A stretch of 64,000 bases of DNA from Holophagae bacterium (GTDB lineage Bacteria; Acidobacteriota; Holophagae; Acanthopleuribacterales; Acanthopleuribacteraceae): the NCBI GenBank assembly GCA_029263455.1, contig JAJCXM010000026.1:209318-273317 (forward strand). The letters run 5' to 3'. The notes below the pieces were generated by a model. That model did no database searches and had not been told where the DNA came from. It was given only the letters and a program-made list of their open reading frames with translations. The position numbers were made by a program, and so were the translations under genes. Positions 35,565-50,300 of this stretch are shown here, piece after piece (position 1 is the first letter of the stretch; every line of letters begins with the position of its first letter).

Positions 35565-37598
35565 ATGGGAAACAATCGTACAATCACCATTATCCTCATC
35601 ATCTTACTGGCTGGATTCGGTATCCATGCCGTTTATCAAAACACAGACGGTATGCGAGCCGACCTTACCGAGGACGGCCTCTATACGCTGACTGAGGGTA
35701 CCCACCAGATCTTAGAGAAGATGCATAAAGAGGGTGTCCAGCCCATTACCATCAAACTTTATTTCTCAGAAACAGTCGGCAAACGCTTACCGGCATTTAT
35801 TAAGAACTTCATTACCTACGAAAACTACGTGCAGAGTTTGCTCAAAGAGTATCGTCGATATTCTGACGGTAAGATCTCACTGCAGTTCATCGATCCCAAG
35901 ACCGATAGCGATGAAGCACAAGACGCCGCTGACTTTGGTCTTGACGGCAAGTTACTCAATCAACACGGAGATACGTTCTTCTTCGGCATGGTCTTTGAGA
36001 CGCGGACCGGAAGTAAAGATGTCATCGATTTCTTGTGGCCTGAGAAACAAGAAACACTTGAGTATGAGATCTCTAAACATATCTACAATATGTTGTGGCC
36101 TGCCAAGAAACGTCTCGGCATTATCTCTAGCCTCGACGTCATCGCTGACGATAATCCGTATTACGCACAGTTGATGGCCGCGCAAGGAAAAGCCGTCCCA
36201 GAAACATGGTCCATGATGAAGATGATGCAGGAGACCTATGAAGTTTCCAAAATTGATCTCGAAACCGACCAGATCTCTAAGGACGACTACGATCTTGTAC
36301 TGGTTGTTCATCCGCGTTCGTTCACAGACAAGGCCCTATGGGCTCTGGACGAATGGATCGTAACAGGCGGGAACACCATACTCATGGTCGATCCATATGC
36401 GATCCGTGACCAAGCCCCACAAAATCCGCAACAACCCTTTGCTCAATACCAATACAAGCCGTCATCCAACCTGAACAAGCTGATGGAAAAATGGGGCGTA
36501 AGACGTGTTGAAGACCAAATCGCTGCCGACTTCAGTCTTGCCATCAAACGGCCAGTCGCACGATCTGGACCCGCTGAAAACGTGATTGTTGATCTCGGGT
36601 TCACCGACAAACTAAGCGCGCAAACGCTTAACTTGGATATACCTGTTTTTCAGGGATTGGATAATATCCGCTTCTTTATGGCTGGTGTCCTTGAGCAGAT
36701 CGACCCTGATGCAGATAACGGTCTTGAATACATCCCTTTGGTTAAGACCACGGCAGACGGTGATCGCTTGGAAATGAAAGCAGGATTCCCGCAAGGCGAC
36801 GAACTCACCTTCCTTGACGCTGGTAATCCTGGCAAATTGATGGACAAGTACAGCCCTAAAGGCGAGCAGGTACTTGCCTATTTGATTCGCGGCCAAATGC
36901 CGTCAGCCTTCCCCGATGGTGCTCGTTTCCCGGCTGCCACACCCGAAACACCTCCCGGTATGCCTCCAGGCTTCCAGATGCCGCCAGCTGAGGATGCGGA
37001 ATGGGTCGAAAAGGACGCGGTTCCGAGCGAGAACTATCAACCTGCCAGCGTGATGGTATTTGCCGATGTAGATTTCATCGCCGATGAACTTGCATTTCAG
37101 AAAAGTATATTTGGATTGCAAGCCACTAACGATAATCACAAGGTAATGCTGAACGCCCTTGACTATATGTTGGGTTCAAAAGAGTTACTCAACGTACGCT
37201 CTAAATCCACCATCAAACGGCCATTTGTGGTCTTCGACGAAATCGAAGAAGCTGCTGATGCGGAAACGCTTGATGAGGAACGTAAGTTCCGCTCCGAAGT
37301 GGAACGCTTCCAGAAAGAGCTTTCCGAGAAGCAAGGTCAAATGGCGCAAAAGAACGCACAACTACTCGAGAAACGCGTGCAAGATGAGCTGACCGATCTA
37401 CAGGAAAAAAAGAGCACTGCGGAGCGTCAATTGCGTGAAATTCGCAAGCAGAAACGCGCCAAGATTGAAGACATGGAGTTCCACGTTAAATGGGTCACCA
37501 TGGGACTCACGCCCTTTTTGGTCCTGGTTCTTGGTTTCACACTGCTCTGGCGTCGCAAAACCAATCAAGCTCGCGCTCGAAGGGGGTCTACATCATGA
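35565..37598 (+). CDS. GldG-like ABC auxiliary protein
   Basis: 677 residues. One membrane helix at each end (TITIILIILLAGFGIHAVY; MGLTPFLVLVLGFTLLW) brackets a large periplasmic part. It has the GldG-type start (ADLTEDGLYTLTEGTHQILEKM), an alpha/beta region with DDYDLVLVVHPRSFTDKALWALDEWI, and a long charged coiled coil (about 560-640). A Pro/Met-rich insert (PETPPGMPPGFQMPP, about 465-480) is unusual. GldG-like proteins accompany GldAF in many phyla; the periplasmic domain may contact a cargo or the cell wall. Spacing to the permease is 10 bases; it overlaps the next gene by ATGA. Confidence 0.88.
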   Translation: MGNNRTITIILIILLAGFGIHAVYQNTDGMRADLTEDGLYTLTEGTHQILEKMHKEGVQPITIKLYFSETVGKRLPAFIKNFITYENYVQSLLKEYRRYSDGKISLQFIDPKTDSDEAQDAADFGLDGKLLNQHGDTFFFGMVFETRTGSKDVIDFLWPEKQETLEYEISKHIYNMLWPAKKRLGIISSLDVIADDNPYYAQLMAAQGKAVPETWSMMKMMQETYEVSKIDLETDQISKDDYDLVLVVHPRSFTDKALWALDEWIVTGGNTILMVDPYAIRDQAPQNPQQPFAQYQYKPSSNLNKLMEKWGVRRVEDQIAADFSLAIKRPVARSGPAENVIVDLGFTDKLSAQTLNLDIPVFQGLDNIRFFMAGVLEQIDPDADNGLEYIPLVKTTADGDRLEMKAGFPQGDELTFLDAGNPGKLMDKYSPKGEQVLAYLIRGQMPSAFPDGARFPAATPETPPGMPPGFQMPPAEDAEWVEKDAVPSENYQPASVMVFADVDFIADELAFQKSIFGLQATNDNHKVMLNALDYMLGSKELLNVRSKSTIKRPFVVFDEIEEAADAETLDEERKFRSEVERFQKELSEKQGQMAQKNAQLLEKRVQDELTDLQEKKSTAERQLREIRKQKRAKIEDMEFHVKWVTMGLTPFLVLVLGFTLLWRRKTNQARARRGSTS

Positions 37599-38635
37599 GC
37601 CGTAATCAGATACTTGCCATAGCAACAGGCGTCATGGCGCTTTTGTCGATCTTCAGCTACAACAACTCACAGAACCGAGCTGTTCGCTTTGAACGCGGTC
37701 AAAAGTTCCTACCCAACCTCAACCCTGATGAGATCGTTGAAGCTACCATCACCAAAGACGGCGAGACGACACATCTTAAGCGGGCCGACAAAGAATTTGT
37801 CTTGGTCACTAGCCATGGTTATCCTGCCAAAAATGAAGCGGTAAATCGCTTTGTACGCGATATTCTTAACCTAAGTCTTGAGAAAGAAGTAGGCAGTGGT
37901 GAATCACTCGAAAAAGAATTGAACGTGATGCCTGACGGCGCTGAGTCGACCCGGGTCGTGTTCAAGAACCAAGCCGGCAAAGCCATGGTTGATTTTGTGG
38001 TTGGTAAAGAGCTGGAAGGCGGTTCAGGCAGCTACATCAAGCGTATGGATGGCGAAGATAGCAAAATCTATCTGACCTCCAACCGCGCGTACATCAATAC
38101 TGGCGCCGACGCCTTCATCAAGAAAGAACTGCTCAATATTGAGCAAGCCGATATACAACGTATCAGCGGTCCTGACTATGTTCTTGAGGACCAGGACGGC
38201 ACGCTCAAGCTGACCAATGTGCCTCAAGGAAAAAAGGAATCCGCAAATGTAAGCCAAATCAAGTCGGCCATCACAAACTTGACCTTCGACAAGGTGTTCG
38301 TGGCTGACGATCCTGAAGTGGCTTCCTTGAACTTCCAACCGCGCCTGACTTATGACCTCAAGAACCAGGCCCATTACACGCTGGCCTTAGCATCAAAAGG
38401 CGAACGTACCTTCTTGCGTATTTCGGCCGTGCACGACCTACGCTCGATTAATCCTGCTGAACTGGAGTCAGACGACGCCGTTAAGGAGAAATCCGAACAG
38501 TGGGAGGCAGCCGTTAAAGTTCAAGAGTATTCTCAATTCCACGGGTCTTGGGTGTATGAACTAAACGAAAGCTCCGCCAAGAAGTTCCTTCACAATCGAT
38601 CTGAACTAATCGAGGACGAAGAAAAGAAGAGCTAA
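37595..38635 (+). CDS. DUF4340 family membrane-anchored protein
   Basis: 346 residues: one N-terminal membrane helix (ILAIATGVMALLSIFSYN), then repeated beta-rich units of the DUF4340 type, recognisable from the order ATITKDGETTHLKRADKEFVLVT, GYPAKNEAVNRFVRDILNL and the TRVVFKNQ strand. DUF4340 genes regularly follow GldG-like genes, as here. Function unknown. ATG 37595 overlaps the gldG-like stop (ATGA). An intrinsic terminator follows directly. Confidence 0.85.
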   Translation: MSRNQILAIATGVMALLSIFSYNNSQNRAVRFERGQKFLPNLNPDEIVEATITKDGETTHLKRADKEFVLVTSHGYPAKNEAVNRFVRDILNLSLEKEVGSGESLEKELNVMPDGAESTRVVFKNQAGKAMVDFVVGKELEGGSGSYIKRMDGEDSKIYLTSNRAYINTGADAFIKKELLNIEQADIQRISGPDYVLEDQDGTLKLTNVPQGKKESANVSQIKSAITNLTFDKVFVADDPEVASLNFQPRLTYDLKNQAHYTLALASKGERTFLRISAVHDLRSINPAELESDDAVKEKSEQWEAAVKVQEYSQFHGSWVYELNESSAKKFLHNRSELIEDEEKKS

Positions 38636-38642
38636 TCAACTA

Positions 38643-38668
38643 GGCGGGCTAAATGCCCGCCTTTTCTT
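38643..38668 (+). terminator. Intrinsic terminator of the Gld-like ABC operon
   Basis: GGCGGGC (38643-38649), loop TAAAT, GCCCGCC (38655-38661), then TTTTCTT: a perfect 7-bp GC stem and T run just after the last gene of the operon. The stem may also serve the convergent gene at 38751, with AAGAAAA on the other side. Confidence 0.93.
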
Positions 38669-38750
38669 CTTGCACGAAAGTCTTTTACACTTGTGGTTCC
38701 GGTTCACCGGCACGAATGGCTCTTTTTGTGATGCTGGCCATTTCCGCTGA

Positions 38751-39947
38751 TCAATGAGGCAACAACACAGGGCAACCGATGTTAACGGTATCAATCATAC
38801 CTAAAACAGATCGCACAAACGGCCAATCAAGGTTCATGATTCGAATAGCTCGATCGTCGGCACAAACAGGAGCATAGGAAGGTGCTATGCACCAAGCAAG
38901 GGAAGTACCTGATTCTCCAGCTTCGTGATCGATAATTGTCAATTCCCACATACCCGCACTATTCTCACCTCTGAAGCCAGATAGGCGTTGAAAGGGGCGA
39001 ACGTGGCCATTAATCGCAGGAGCGACGGGCCGACACATATTCTCAGCAATCGTCTGGGCAAAATCATGTACTTCACACGAAACCACATCTTCTTCACAGC
39101 CAAGCGCGTTTGCGGGAAACCCGGGCCGATTCAGCAAAATGACTTGCGTATCTGTTTCCACATGACGCAAGCGCACTTCCAAGTCACCGACTCTCGAATG
39201 CATGATGGATAACAAGATCTCCATATCCGTAATTAAATCGCCAGCCGCTATTTCAATGACAGACGAAATACCCACTGGGTCATCGTCTGGTATGACTAAA
39301 TCAGTCAAGTTGCAAACAATAGATGTCGTCATAAAGCTGCGAACAGCGGAGGCCGCGCCTTCACCACACGGATTCAGGGGTCTCAATCGCCAAAACAGGT
39401 TTGTATCCGAAGGCAACCCAAATTCGCGGTCAAGGGTATGAGAACCGCCAATAAGGTTATTGGCAACATAATCTGGTGACATGAAATTAGGATCATCGTC
39501 GATCTCAAGAGTCACCGTCTCGAAATGGGCACCTGGTAGCCAGGCCATGGTCGGGAAGCGTGAGGTCTGCAGGGCTCCATCATCGGGAAAGGTAAGTGTG
39601 GGCGTGGCTGGCACTTGCTCAAAGATATGTAATATCCAGTCGTTTATTTCCGTGAAGCCAGCAGTATCTTCTTCAATTTCGAATGGGAACGACCCCGCAG
39701 CCGTCGATCCGTCACTAGTAAGCGTGATCGTAACCGTGGCTGGCAAAGCCAACACGGGATTCTCGGAGAAAGAGGCGCTGACGCCAGCAGGAAGATTCAA
39801 CAAATCCAAGGTAACAGGTGGCGTCAAGAAACCAGTGACTGAGAATTCAAATTGCGCTTGGCCAACTTCGCATATCGATGCAGAAGGTAAGCCGCCAGCT
39901 CCACCTCCAAATGCCAGCGCCGCCAACATGACAAATAAACTTCCCAT
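38751..39947 (-). CDS. Secreted protein with Ig/FnIII-like region and P domain
   Basis: 398 residues with a signal peptide (SLFVMLAALAFGGGAGG). The first part (about 30-110) is beta-rich as in subtilase-associated domains (VTITLTSDGSTAAGSFPFEI); a FnIII-like segment (about 115-215) contains PTLTFPDDG and FWRLRPLNPCGEG. A proprotein-convertase P domain follows (about 220-355), with DLEVRLRH, LLNRPG and GMWELTIIDHEAGESGTSLAWCI. P domains normally stabilise a subtilisin-type protease; no protease domain is present here, so it may be a partner, adhesin or remnant. The C-terminal 40 residues (Cys-rich ends) are not recognised. SD AAGGAGAGG is good. Confidence 0.75.
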   Translation of the reverse strand: MGSLFVMLAALAFGGGAGGLPSASICEVGQAQFEFSVTGFLTPPVTLDLLNLPAGVSASFSENPVLALPATVTITLTSDGSTAAGSFPFEIEEDTAGFTEINDWILHIFEQVPATPTLTFPDDGALQTSRFPTMAWLPGAHFETVTLEIDDDPNFMSPDYVANNLIGGSHTLDREFGLPSDTNLFWRLRPLNPCGEGAASAVRSFMTTSIVCNLTDLVIPDDDPVGISSVIEIAAGDLITDMEILLSIMHSRVGDLEVRLRHVETDTQVILLNRPGFPANALGCEEDVVSCEVHDFAQTIAENMCRPVAPAINGHVRPFQRLSGFRGENSAGMWELTIIDHEAGESGTSLAWCIAPSYAPVCADDRAIRIMNLDWPFVRSVLGMIDTVNIGCPVLLPH

Positions 39948-40129
39948 AACCTCTCCTTATTGCAAACGTACGGATAACGATCTCAATAAAAGAGTATGGG
40001 TTGCTTTGCTCCGGTTTTCATCACGAATCGAAGAGATGTGATTTAGAACATACCATCTGATTGGTTCAGTACCCGACACTAGCGATGATCGACCTAGCTC
40101 TTATAGCGTTGGCTTTACCAGGTTTATCT

Positions 40130-41062
40130 CTAATCAATAAACCAAGCACCTTCGGCTGCATGGGTTTTCTCGCTTAATGACTTGTGCTGACCTGTCTGCC
40201 TGTCATAGATCCAGACTTGGTAGCCCACATACGACGACATCGTTCCCGCAGATTCAGGCTTCGCATCGGATTCTGCCTTCGCCGTCATCAATACGAATCG
40301 TCCGCTCTTATCCACATTGGGTAATCGGACATTGTCTGACCAACTAGGTTGACTAATTAATTTCCAGGTAGTCGTCTCACCCTCCATGGGTATTTCATAC
40401 ACGCCGTTGATTAACGGATCCTTTTCGTCCGCCTGATAATGGATCGCCAAAAAGTTTTGATCATCGAGCCAACTGCCATGCGCTTCAAATCCTTGCGTTA
40501 TACGCTTTAACTTCTTGTCATTTAAGTCATAAACAAATAGCGCCAATGGGTGGTCAAAATAGGTTTCAAACTCATTGGCAACAAGCAAAAGACGCTTATC
40601 GCGGACTACTGGATTAAAAAGTAGACCCTTATGGTCGATAACTTTCTTGTGTCCGCTTCCGTCTCTCTTACATTGCCAAATTTCACCCGTCACGTGAGTC
40701 GCACTCTCGTCTCTTAGGTTGTTACTAATACGATTGTAAAAAACAAAACCATCTTGTCCAAAAAAGGGTTCCATCACCTCAAAACCCTTCTCATTATGCG
40801 TTAACTGAGTACGCTTCCCTTGCGGGTCAATACAAATGAGCTCGGCAGCACCCTTGACCGGTGTCGTGAAAACCAAGAAACCATCGGCTGTGGATTTGGG
40901 ATAGTTTTCAGGCTCAATGGAATTCGTTAATCGTTTCCATTCTTTGCCAGCGGATACGCGGTAAAGATCAGCCTGGCCTTCGCGATTCGACAACACGACA
41001 AAGTCTTGCAAAGGCGAATTGGGCTGAAAAACAAGCAAGCTAAAGAATTGAGCAATTAACAT
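40130..41062 (-). CDS. Exported PD40/TolB-like beta-propeller protein
   Basis: 310 residues. After a signal segment (LIAQFFSLLVFQ) come repeats of the WD40-like PD40 kind: FVVLSNREGQADLYRVSAG, FLVFTTPVKGAAELICIDPQG, GFVFYNRIS, LLLVANEFETYFDHPLALFVYD. This is the propeller of TolB and of oligopeptidase N-domains, without a peptidase domain. It may bind periplasmic partners; a role is not evident. ATG 41062 has GGAG six bases upstream; the in-frame extension to 41170 would run into the divergent deaminase gene. Confidence 0.75.
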   Translation of the reverse strand: MLIAQFFSLLVFQPNSPLQDFVVLSNREGQADLYRVSAGKEWKRLTNSIEPENYPKSTADGFLVFTTPVKGAAELICIDPQGKRTQLTHNEKGFEVMEPFFGQDGFVFYNRISNNLRDESATHVTGEIWQCKRDGSGHKKVIDHKGLLFNPVVRDKRLLLVANEFETYFDHPLALFVYDLNDKKLKRITQGFEAHGSWLDDQNFLAIHYQADEKDPLINGVYEIPMEGETTTWKLISQPSWSDNVRLPNVDKSGRFVLMTAKAESDAKPESAGTMSSYVGYQVWIYDRQTGQHKSLSEKTHAAEGAWFID

Positions 41063-41145
41063 GATTATCTCCAATAACGGTGCAACGAGATGGGTCCACA
41101 CTAGCATGAGCTTAAGGTATGATGTGGCAAAAGAGGTTATTGCCC

Positions 41146-41652
41146 ATGAACGCACCGTCAGACACGGCAATGAAACACGAACGGCCTAGCTGGGATGACT
41201 ATTTCGTTTCCCTGGTTCGGGAAATATCGAAGCGGGCAACTTGTGACCGCGGTCGCTCCGGCTGTCTCATCGTCAAAGAGAAACGAATTGTCTGTACAGG
41301 ATATGTGGGCTCTCCACCAGGCATGGAACATTGTGATGAAGCTGGCCATTTACTCAAGCGGGTAATGGACGAAGAAGGTGGCGTCAAAATGCATTGCGTG
41401 CGCACGATACATGCGGAGCAAAATGCGCTGTGTCAGGCTGCCAAGTATGGGATCGGCTTAGATGGCGCCACCCTTTATTGCAGTATGGAGCCGTGTAGAA
41501 CTTGCGCCATGTTGATCGCATCGGTGGGTATATCGCGCGTTGTCGCCATGAAACGTTATCACGCTGGACAAGACACGCGCGGCATCTTCGAGCAGGCTGG
41601 CATTGAACTTGACATTGTTGACAACAGTTTTGAAACCTATGAACAGCAGTGA
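41146..41652 (+). CDS. dCMP deaminase-like cytidine/deoxycytidylate deaminase
   Basis: 168 residues. The zinc-dependent deaminase signature is intact: HAEQNAL (zinc His and catalytic Glu) and PCRTC (two zinc Cys). An extra His/Cys-rich stretch between GMEHCDEAGH and MHCVRTIHAE matches the second zinc site of dCMP deaminase/ComEB proteins. It would convert dCMP to dUMP for thymidylate synthesis. ATG 41146 is preferred (GAGG nine bases upstream); 41119 and 41170 are alternatives. The yheU-like gene follows after nine bases. Confidence 0.85.
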   Translation: MNAPSDTAMKHERPSWDDYFVSLVREISKRATCDRGRSGCLIVKEKRIVCTGYVGSPPGMEHCDEAGHLLKRVMDEEGGVKMHCVRTIHAEQNALCQAAKYGIGLDGATLYCSMEPCRTCAMLIASVGISRVVAMKRYHAGQDTRGIFEQAGIELDIVDNSFETYEQQ

Positions 41653-41661
41653 GAGCGTAAA

Positions 41662-46215
<4,554 letters not shown>

Positions 46216-46222
46216 CCAACCC

Positions 46223-47077
46223 TCACAGTTTGCACTTATTCACCAGTCGAAGCGGTAAATTCGGCGTGTCGCTGGTGAAGCACAAACGAACAGATTTTGA
46301 GCTCAATCGAATTTCAGCGCGCGCGATGTTTCCGTGATTCTGGCTATCACTCACAATCAACACCTTGCGTTTACTGGGCTCCAACACCTCAACCTGAACG
46401 CTTGCTGACAATGGCAATACCAAACTCTTAATGGGACAGGTCCTATTCGCCGCAATAGGCGTAATGGTCATGGCCTGACAATCAACAGAAACCACCGACC
46501 CAGTTACATTAAAACTATAGGCCGTTGACCCTAACGGAGTGGAAACAATCACACCATCGCACAAAACGGGATTGAAGGCTAAAGGCGTGTTGTCGATGGA
46601 CAAATTGACGCGACATGTTTGTGCCGTCATGCGCTGCAAATAGATATCGTTCAAACCAAAACCGTGATGTAAGCGATCTGACAGGTCATAGGCATCTACT
46701 TCAAGTAATGGAAACTCCCACATCGAAAACAGACCCGCTTGCAATCGCTCTACATTCTCATTCATGCCCGGCGCGACTTGGTTCATCATGAAACCTACGT
46801 TGCCGTAATTCAATCCGTAAAAGGGGATCTTGTGATGGGAAAGTGGACCAGCATAGTGGATCATCGTTCCATCTCCACCCAGCACCACCATCAGGTCTGT
46901 GCCAGCCGCAGGTGAAACCTGATCAATTGGGATACCTTGAAAAACTTCGACATCAATGCCTAAACGCCCGCAGTGTTCAACGAATTGGTCGATGGCGCGC
47001 AGAATCACGCGCGTCTTGCCCTTTGGCTTGGGATCCGCAAGAACCGCACATTTGGAAACGGGGAAGCCTTTGAGCAT
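46223..47077 (-). CDS. nadK: NAD kinase
   Basis: 284 residues. The GGDGT motif (VVLGGDGTMIHYA), YGLNYGNVGFMMN, the ND-type ligand region GLNDIYLQR and the conserved DGVIVSTPLGSTAYSFN are all present. Phosphorylates NAD to NADP with ATP. A GAGGAG SD precedes ATG. It converges on the receiver/ATP-grasp gene, with a seven-base gap. Confidence 0.93.
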   Translation of the reverse strand: MLKGFPVSKCAVLADPKPKGKTRVILRAIDQFVEHCGRLGIDVEVFQGIPIDQVSPAAGTDLMVVLGGDGTMIHYAGPLSHHKIPFYGLNYGNVGFMMNQVAPGMNENVERLQAGLFSMWEFPLLEVDAYDLSDRLHHGFGLNDIYLQRMTAQTCRVNLSIDNTPLAFNPVLCDGVIVSTPLGSTAYSFNVTGSVVSVDCQAMTITPIAANRTCPIKSLVLPLSASVQVEVLEPSKRKVLIVSDSQNHGNIARAEIRLSSKSVRLCFTSDTPNLPLRLVNKCKL

Positions 47078-47384
47078 AGACTCCTCAAACTAGATTTAAT
47101 TGGAGCTTAACACAAGCTGATCATTACCAGATGTATCCGCACATCACCATCAATCTTTGCAGCACTATGTTTTAAAGGATCAAACGTCGCATCTGTTCGG
47201 CTTCGAACTGGAAGCGAAACGATCGCGAAGCCACAGCCAATTGACGAGGCATAGCTGAAAAACCGTATATTTGGTGAATGACTCATCATGTCCATTCGCT
47301 TTAAGACTAGCGACTTCTCCAATGAGCTACTTTTCGGTCATCTCCCGCATGAGTACGTGACAGGACAACTCTGGAGGACCGAAG
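47078..47384. promoter_or_regulatory. Divergent intergenic region (307 bases)
   Basis: Spacer between nadK (leftward) and the large propeller gene (rightward). A 71-codon minus-strand frame (47107-47322) has no recognisable similarity or SD and is not called. No clear promoter or terminator motif was identified; both promoters must lie here. Confidence 0.35.
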
Positions 47385-50300
47385 ATGAGTAAAGCCAATT
47401 CAAGCCGCACAACTTACCCGTTCAACCTAAAAGATTCACTTATCAAAAGTCTGGCTGCCGCGATCTGGCAGTCTAAGCAACTAGGCTATCTGAAGTCGGT
47501 TGCCTTTGCCTGCTTGGCGGTCTCGTTGCTGGCTCAAGACATCTCCGGATGGCAACCGATCTCCGGAGTCACCAACAGTAATCTTGGTGCGGTGGCCTGG
47601 GGCAATGGACAGTGGGTCGTACTAAGCGACTCAAGTCAAGTTCTTCGGAGTGAAAACGGGTGGGATTGGGAAATCGACACGGTCTCGCCAGGCCTGAATG
47701 GAGTTGACTTCGGTAACGGTGTGTTTGTTGCCGTTGGTGACAGCGGCATGATTGGCACCCTGGACACACAAGGTGTCTGGCATGCACCTAGCAGCGGCAC
47801 CACCGACCGCTTACTAACCGTAACTTTTGCAGGCGGTCGATTTGTAGCCGTCGGCGAATCCGATTTTGTCTTTGTGAGCCAAGATGGAATTACCTGGACG
47901 TCTCACGCCCATTCCGCTCCCGGCACCACGCTCAACAACGTCACCTGGGATAAGCTTTCGTTCTACGCATGTGGCGATAATGTGACCTTGTTAAGCAGTT
48001 CTGACGCGATGACCTGGAAAACGGAGTATACCGGCACAGCCAACCATAACCTGCACCACTTATTGATCGAGGATACGTTCCTTGTCGCATTCGGTGACGC
48101 CATTATGCTACGGGCCGAAGTCGAGTGGTCAATCGAGTCATTACCTGAGAATCCAGACGACGTCATTTTAGGCGGACACGCCCTGATCGCCGCTTCTGAC
48201 GGACAACTCTATGCTAGCGATTCCGGGTTTGTTTGGGTGCCCATGCTCAATGGACCAGCAGGTGTGAGGGCGCTAGGCTGGAACGGCCGACAAATCTTGG
48301 CGGTCGGAGACGGTGGCAGCATCTCCATCACAAATTTGGGTCTCGATCGCTGGTGGACACGACACAACTCACACATCCCTACATCCTTCTTGGATATAGT
48401 CCACGCAGAAGGTCGATGGTTGATCCTGGGGGACGATGACACATTCTACGGAACCCGTGATGGCATCAAATGGACGTCACAAGATTCGGGATTTACTGGC
48501 CTCAATTCACTGGCCTATCGGCATGGACGATACGTAGCCGTGGGTGACTTGGGACTCGTCATTACCAGCGTAGATGGTAGATCCTGGGCCGCAGTACCTT
48601 CGACCACTAGCGAACAACTGCTTGATGTCGCATCATCGGCGGACGACTTCCTTGCTTGTGGCAGCGCTGGCACCCTGATTCGCTCTAACCTATTGGGTAC
48701 GGTCTGGAACCCTGAGACGTCTGAGACATCAGAGGACTTACACGCCGTCGCGGCCATCGGTGCAGGCTGGGCAGGCGGCGACAACGGGACTTGCCTAGTC
48801 AGATCGGGTTCAACATGGATTTCCGAACCCGTTCCCAGCGTGCAGCGGATCAATTCAATCAGTGGAGAGTCGGATAGTTTGATCGTGACCACTGAGGGCG
48901 GATCCATCCTACATCGGGATCAGATGGGAAATTGGCTTGTAACTTACGATATTGCCAGTCAATCATTCACGCACTCGATCCACAGATCGTCTTCGGGTTT
49001 TCTGGCGATAGGAGAACAGGGCCTAATCCGGACTTCAGACGACGGAATCACCTGGAAACCGTCTTATCTTATCGTAGGTCCTCACCTCAACGCCGCCGCT
49101 TGGGACGGCACTACAACCATGGCCATCGGCGTCTATGGACGCTTCGCATTTGAACGACCCATACTAGATCATGCCGAGAATATACCCAACAGATCCAGTC
49201 ATTTGGGAGTCATTAAGGCCGTCGGGCAAGGCCAACAGCACCTCGTGGCTGTCGATTCAGCTAACTATCTTTATCGAAATGCCGACCAAGCTTATGCGGA
49301 ACCTGAGCCGGCCAATGTGCCGCTCGACCCGATCCGTTCCATGCTCAATGCTGGTACCCAACTTTATGGAATCGGTGGAACCGGATGGTACCAAGAGTCC
49401 TTTCCAGATTGGTCTGTTTCTCATCCTTTCATTTCAGAATCCATGCGTGACGCGGTCTGGACGGGCAACTTTTTTGTCGCTGTTGGTGACGGCGGAGCCA
49501 TTTACAAGAGCATTGACGGTGGCGTATGGACGCCCCAATTGAGCGGCACAGATGTGGATTTGCTGGGTGTTATCTGGGATGGTGCCGATGTCTATGCATA
49601 CGGCAAGGCCGGTACCCTAATTGTCAGCGCAGACGGAGAAACATGGTCTGACACGGGGCAAACCCGTAGCAATGACATCCTTGGTTTAGTGTGCGTTGAT
49701 GGCGTTTTCGTGGGAGCACTTTCCAACGGAATGGCATTGCGAAAGACCGCCACCACAGGTTGGGCCGGTCACATTGTAGATTTGGGCACGCCCATTATCG
49801 ACATCATCTGGACCGGGAAGCTCTTTCTGGTATTGAGTCAGGACGGCGATCTTTTCTGGAGCTATTCAGGGATATTCTGGCGGCCGCTTGCACAACGTGG
49901 GACAGGTATGCTTGGTCTCTATTGGGACGGCATGACCGCCTTCATATACGGTGCTGATGCAGCCGGTGCGCCACGCATCGACCGCATTCCGAGTCTTTAC
50001 GAGCCTGACCCTGTTTCTTTCCAATACACCTCGCCCTTTCCATTCTACCCAATCGTCGCTACTTGCCCGTTTAGATCCGACTGGATTTCTGCTGACTCTT
50101 ACGGCAATATTTTTGGCCTGAAACTCAATAGACATTACACTTGGATAGACCAACTTCCTTCCGAACTGACCGGCTTGGCGAGCAGTGGTTCTAAGCTTGT
50201 CGCTGTGGGAGTGGGAGGAGCAATTTATAGCAGCGACGATGGTTATCAATGGACCTACAGCAATTCGGGTACGACGTCAGCGCTTCGCGCCGCGAGTTGG

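Noticed and set aside
47107..47322. 71-codon minus-strand frame upstream of nadK
   Set aside because: No SD or recognisable motif; amino-acid make-up is not distinctive.
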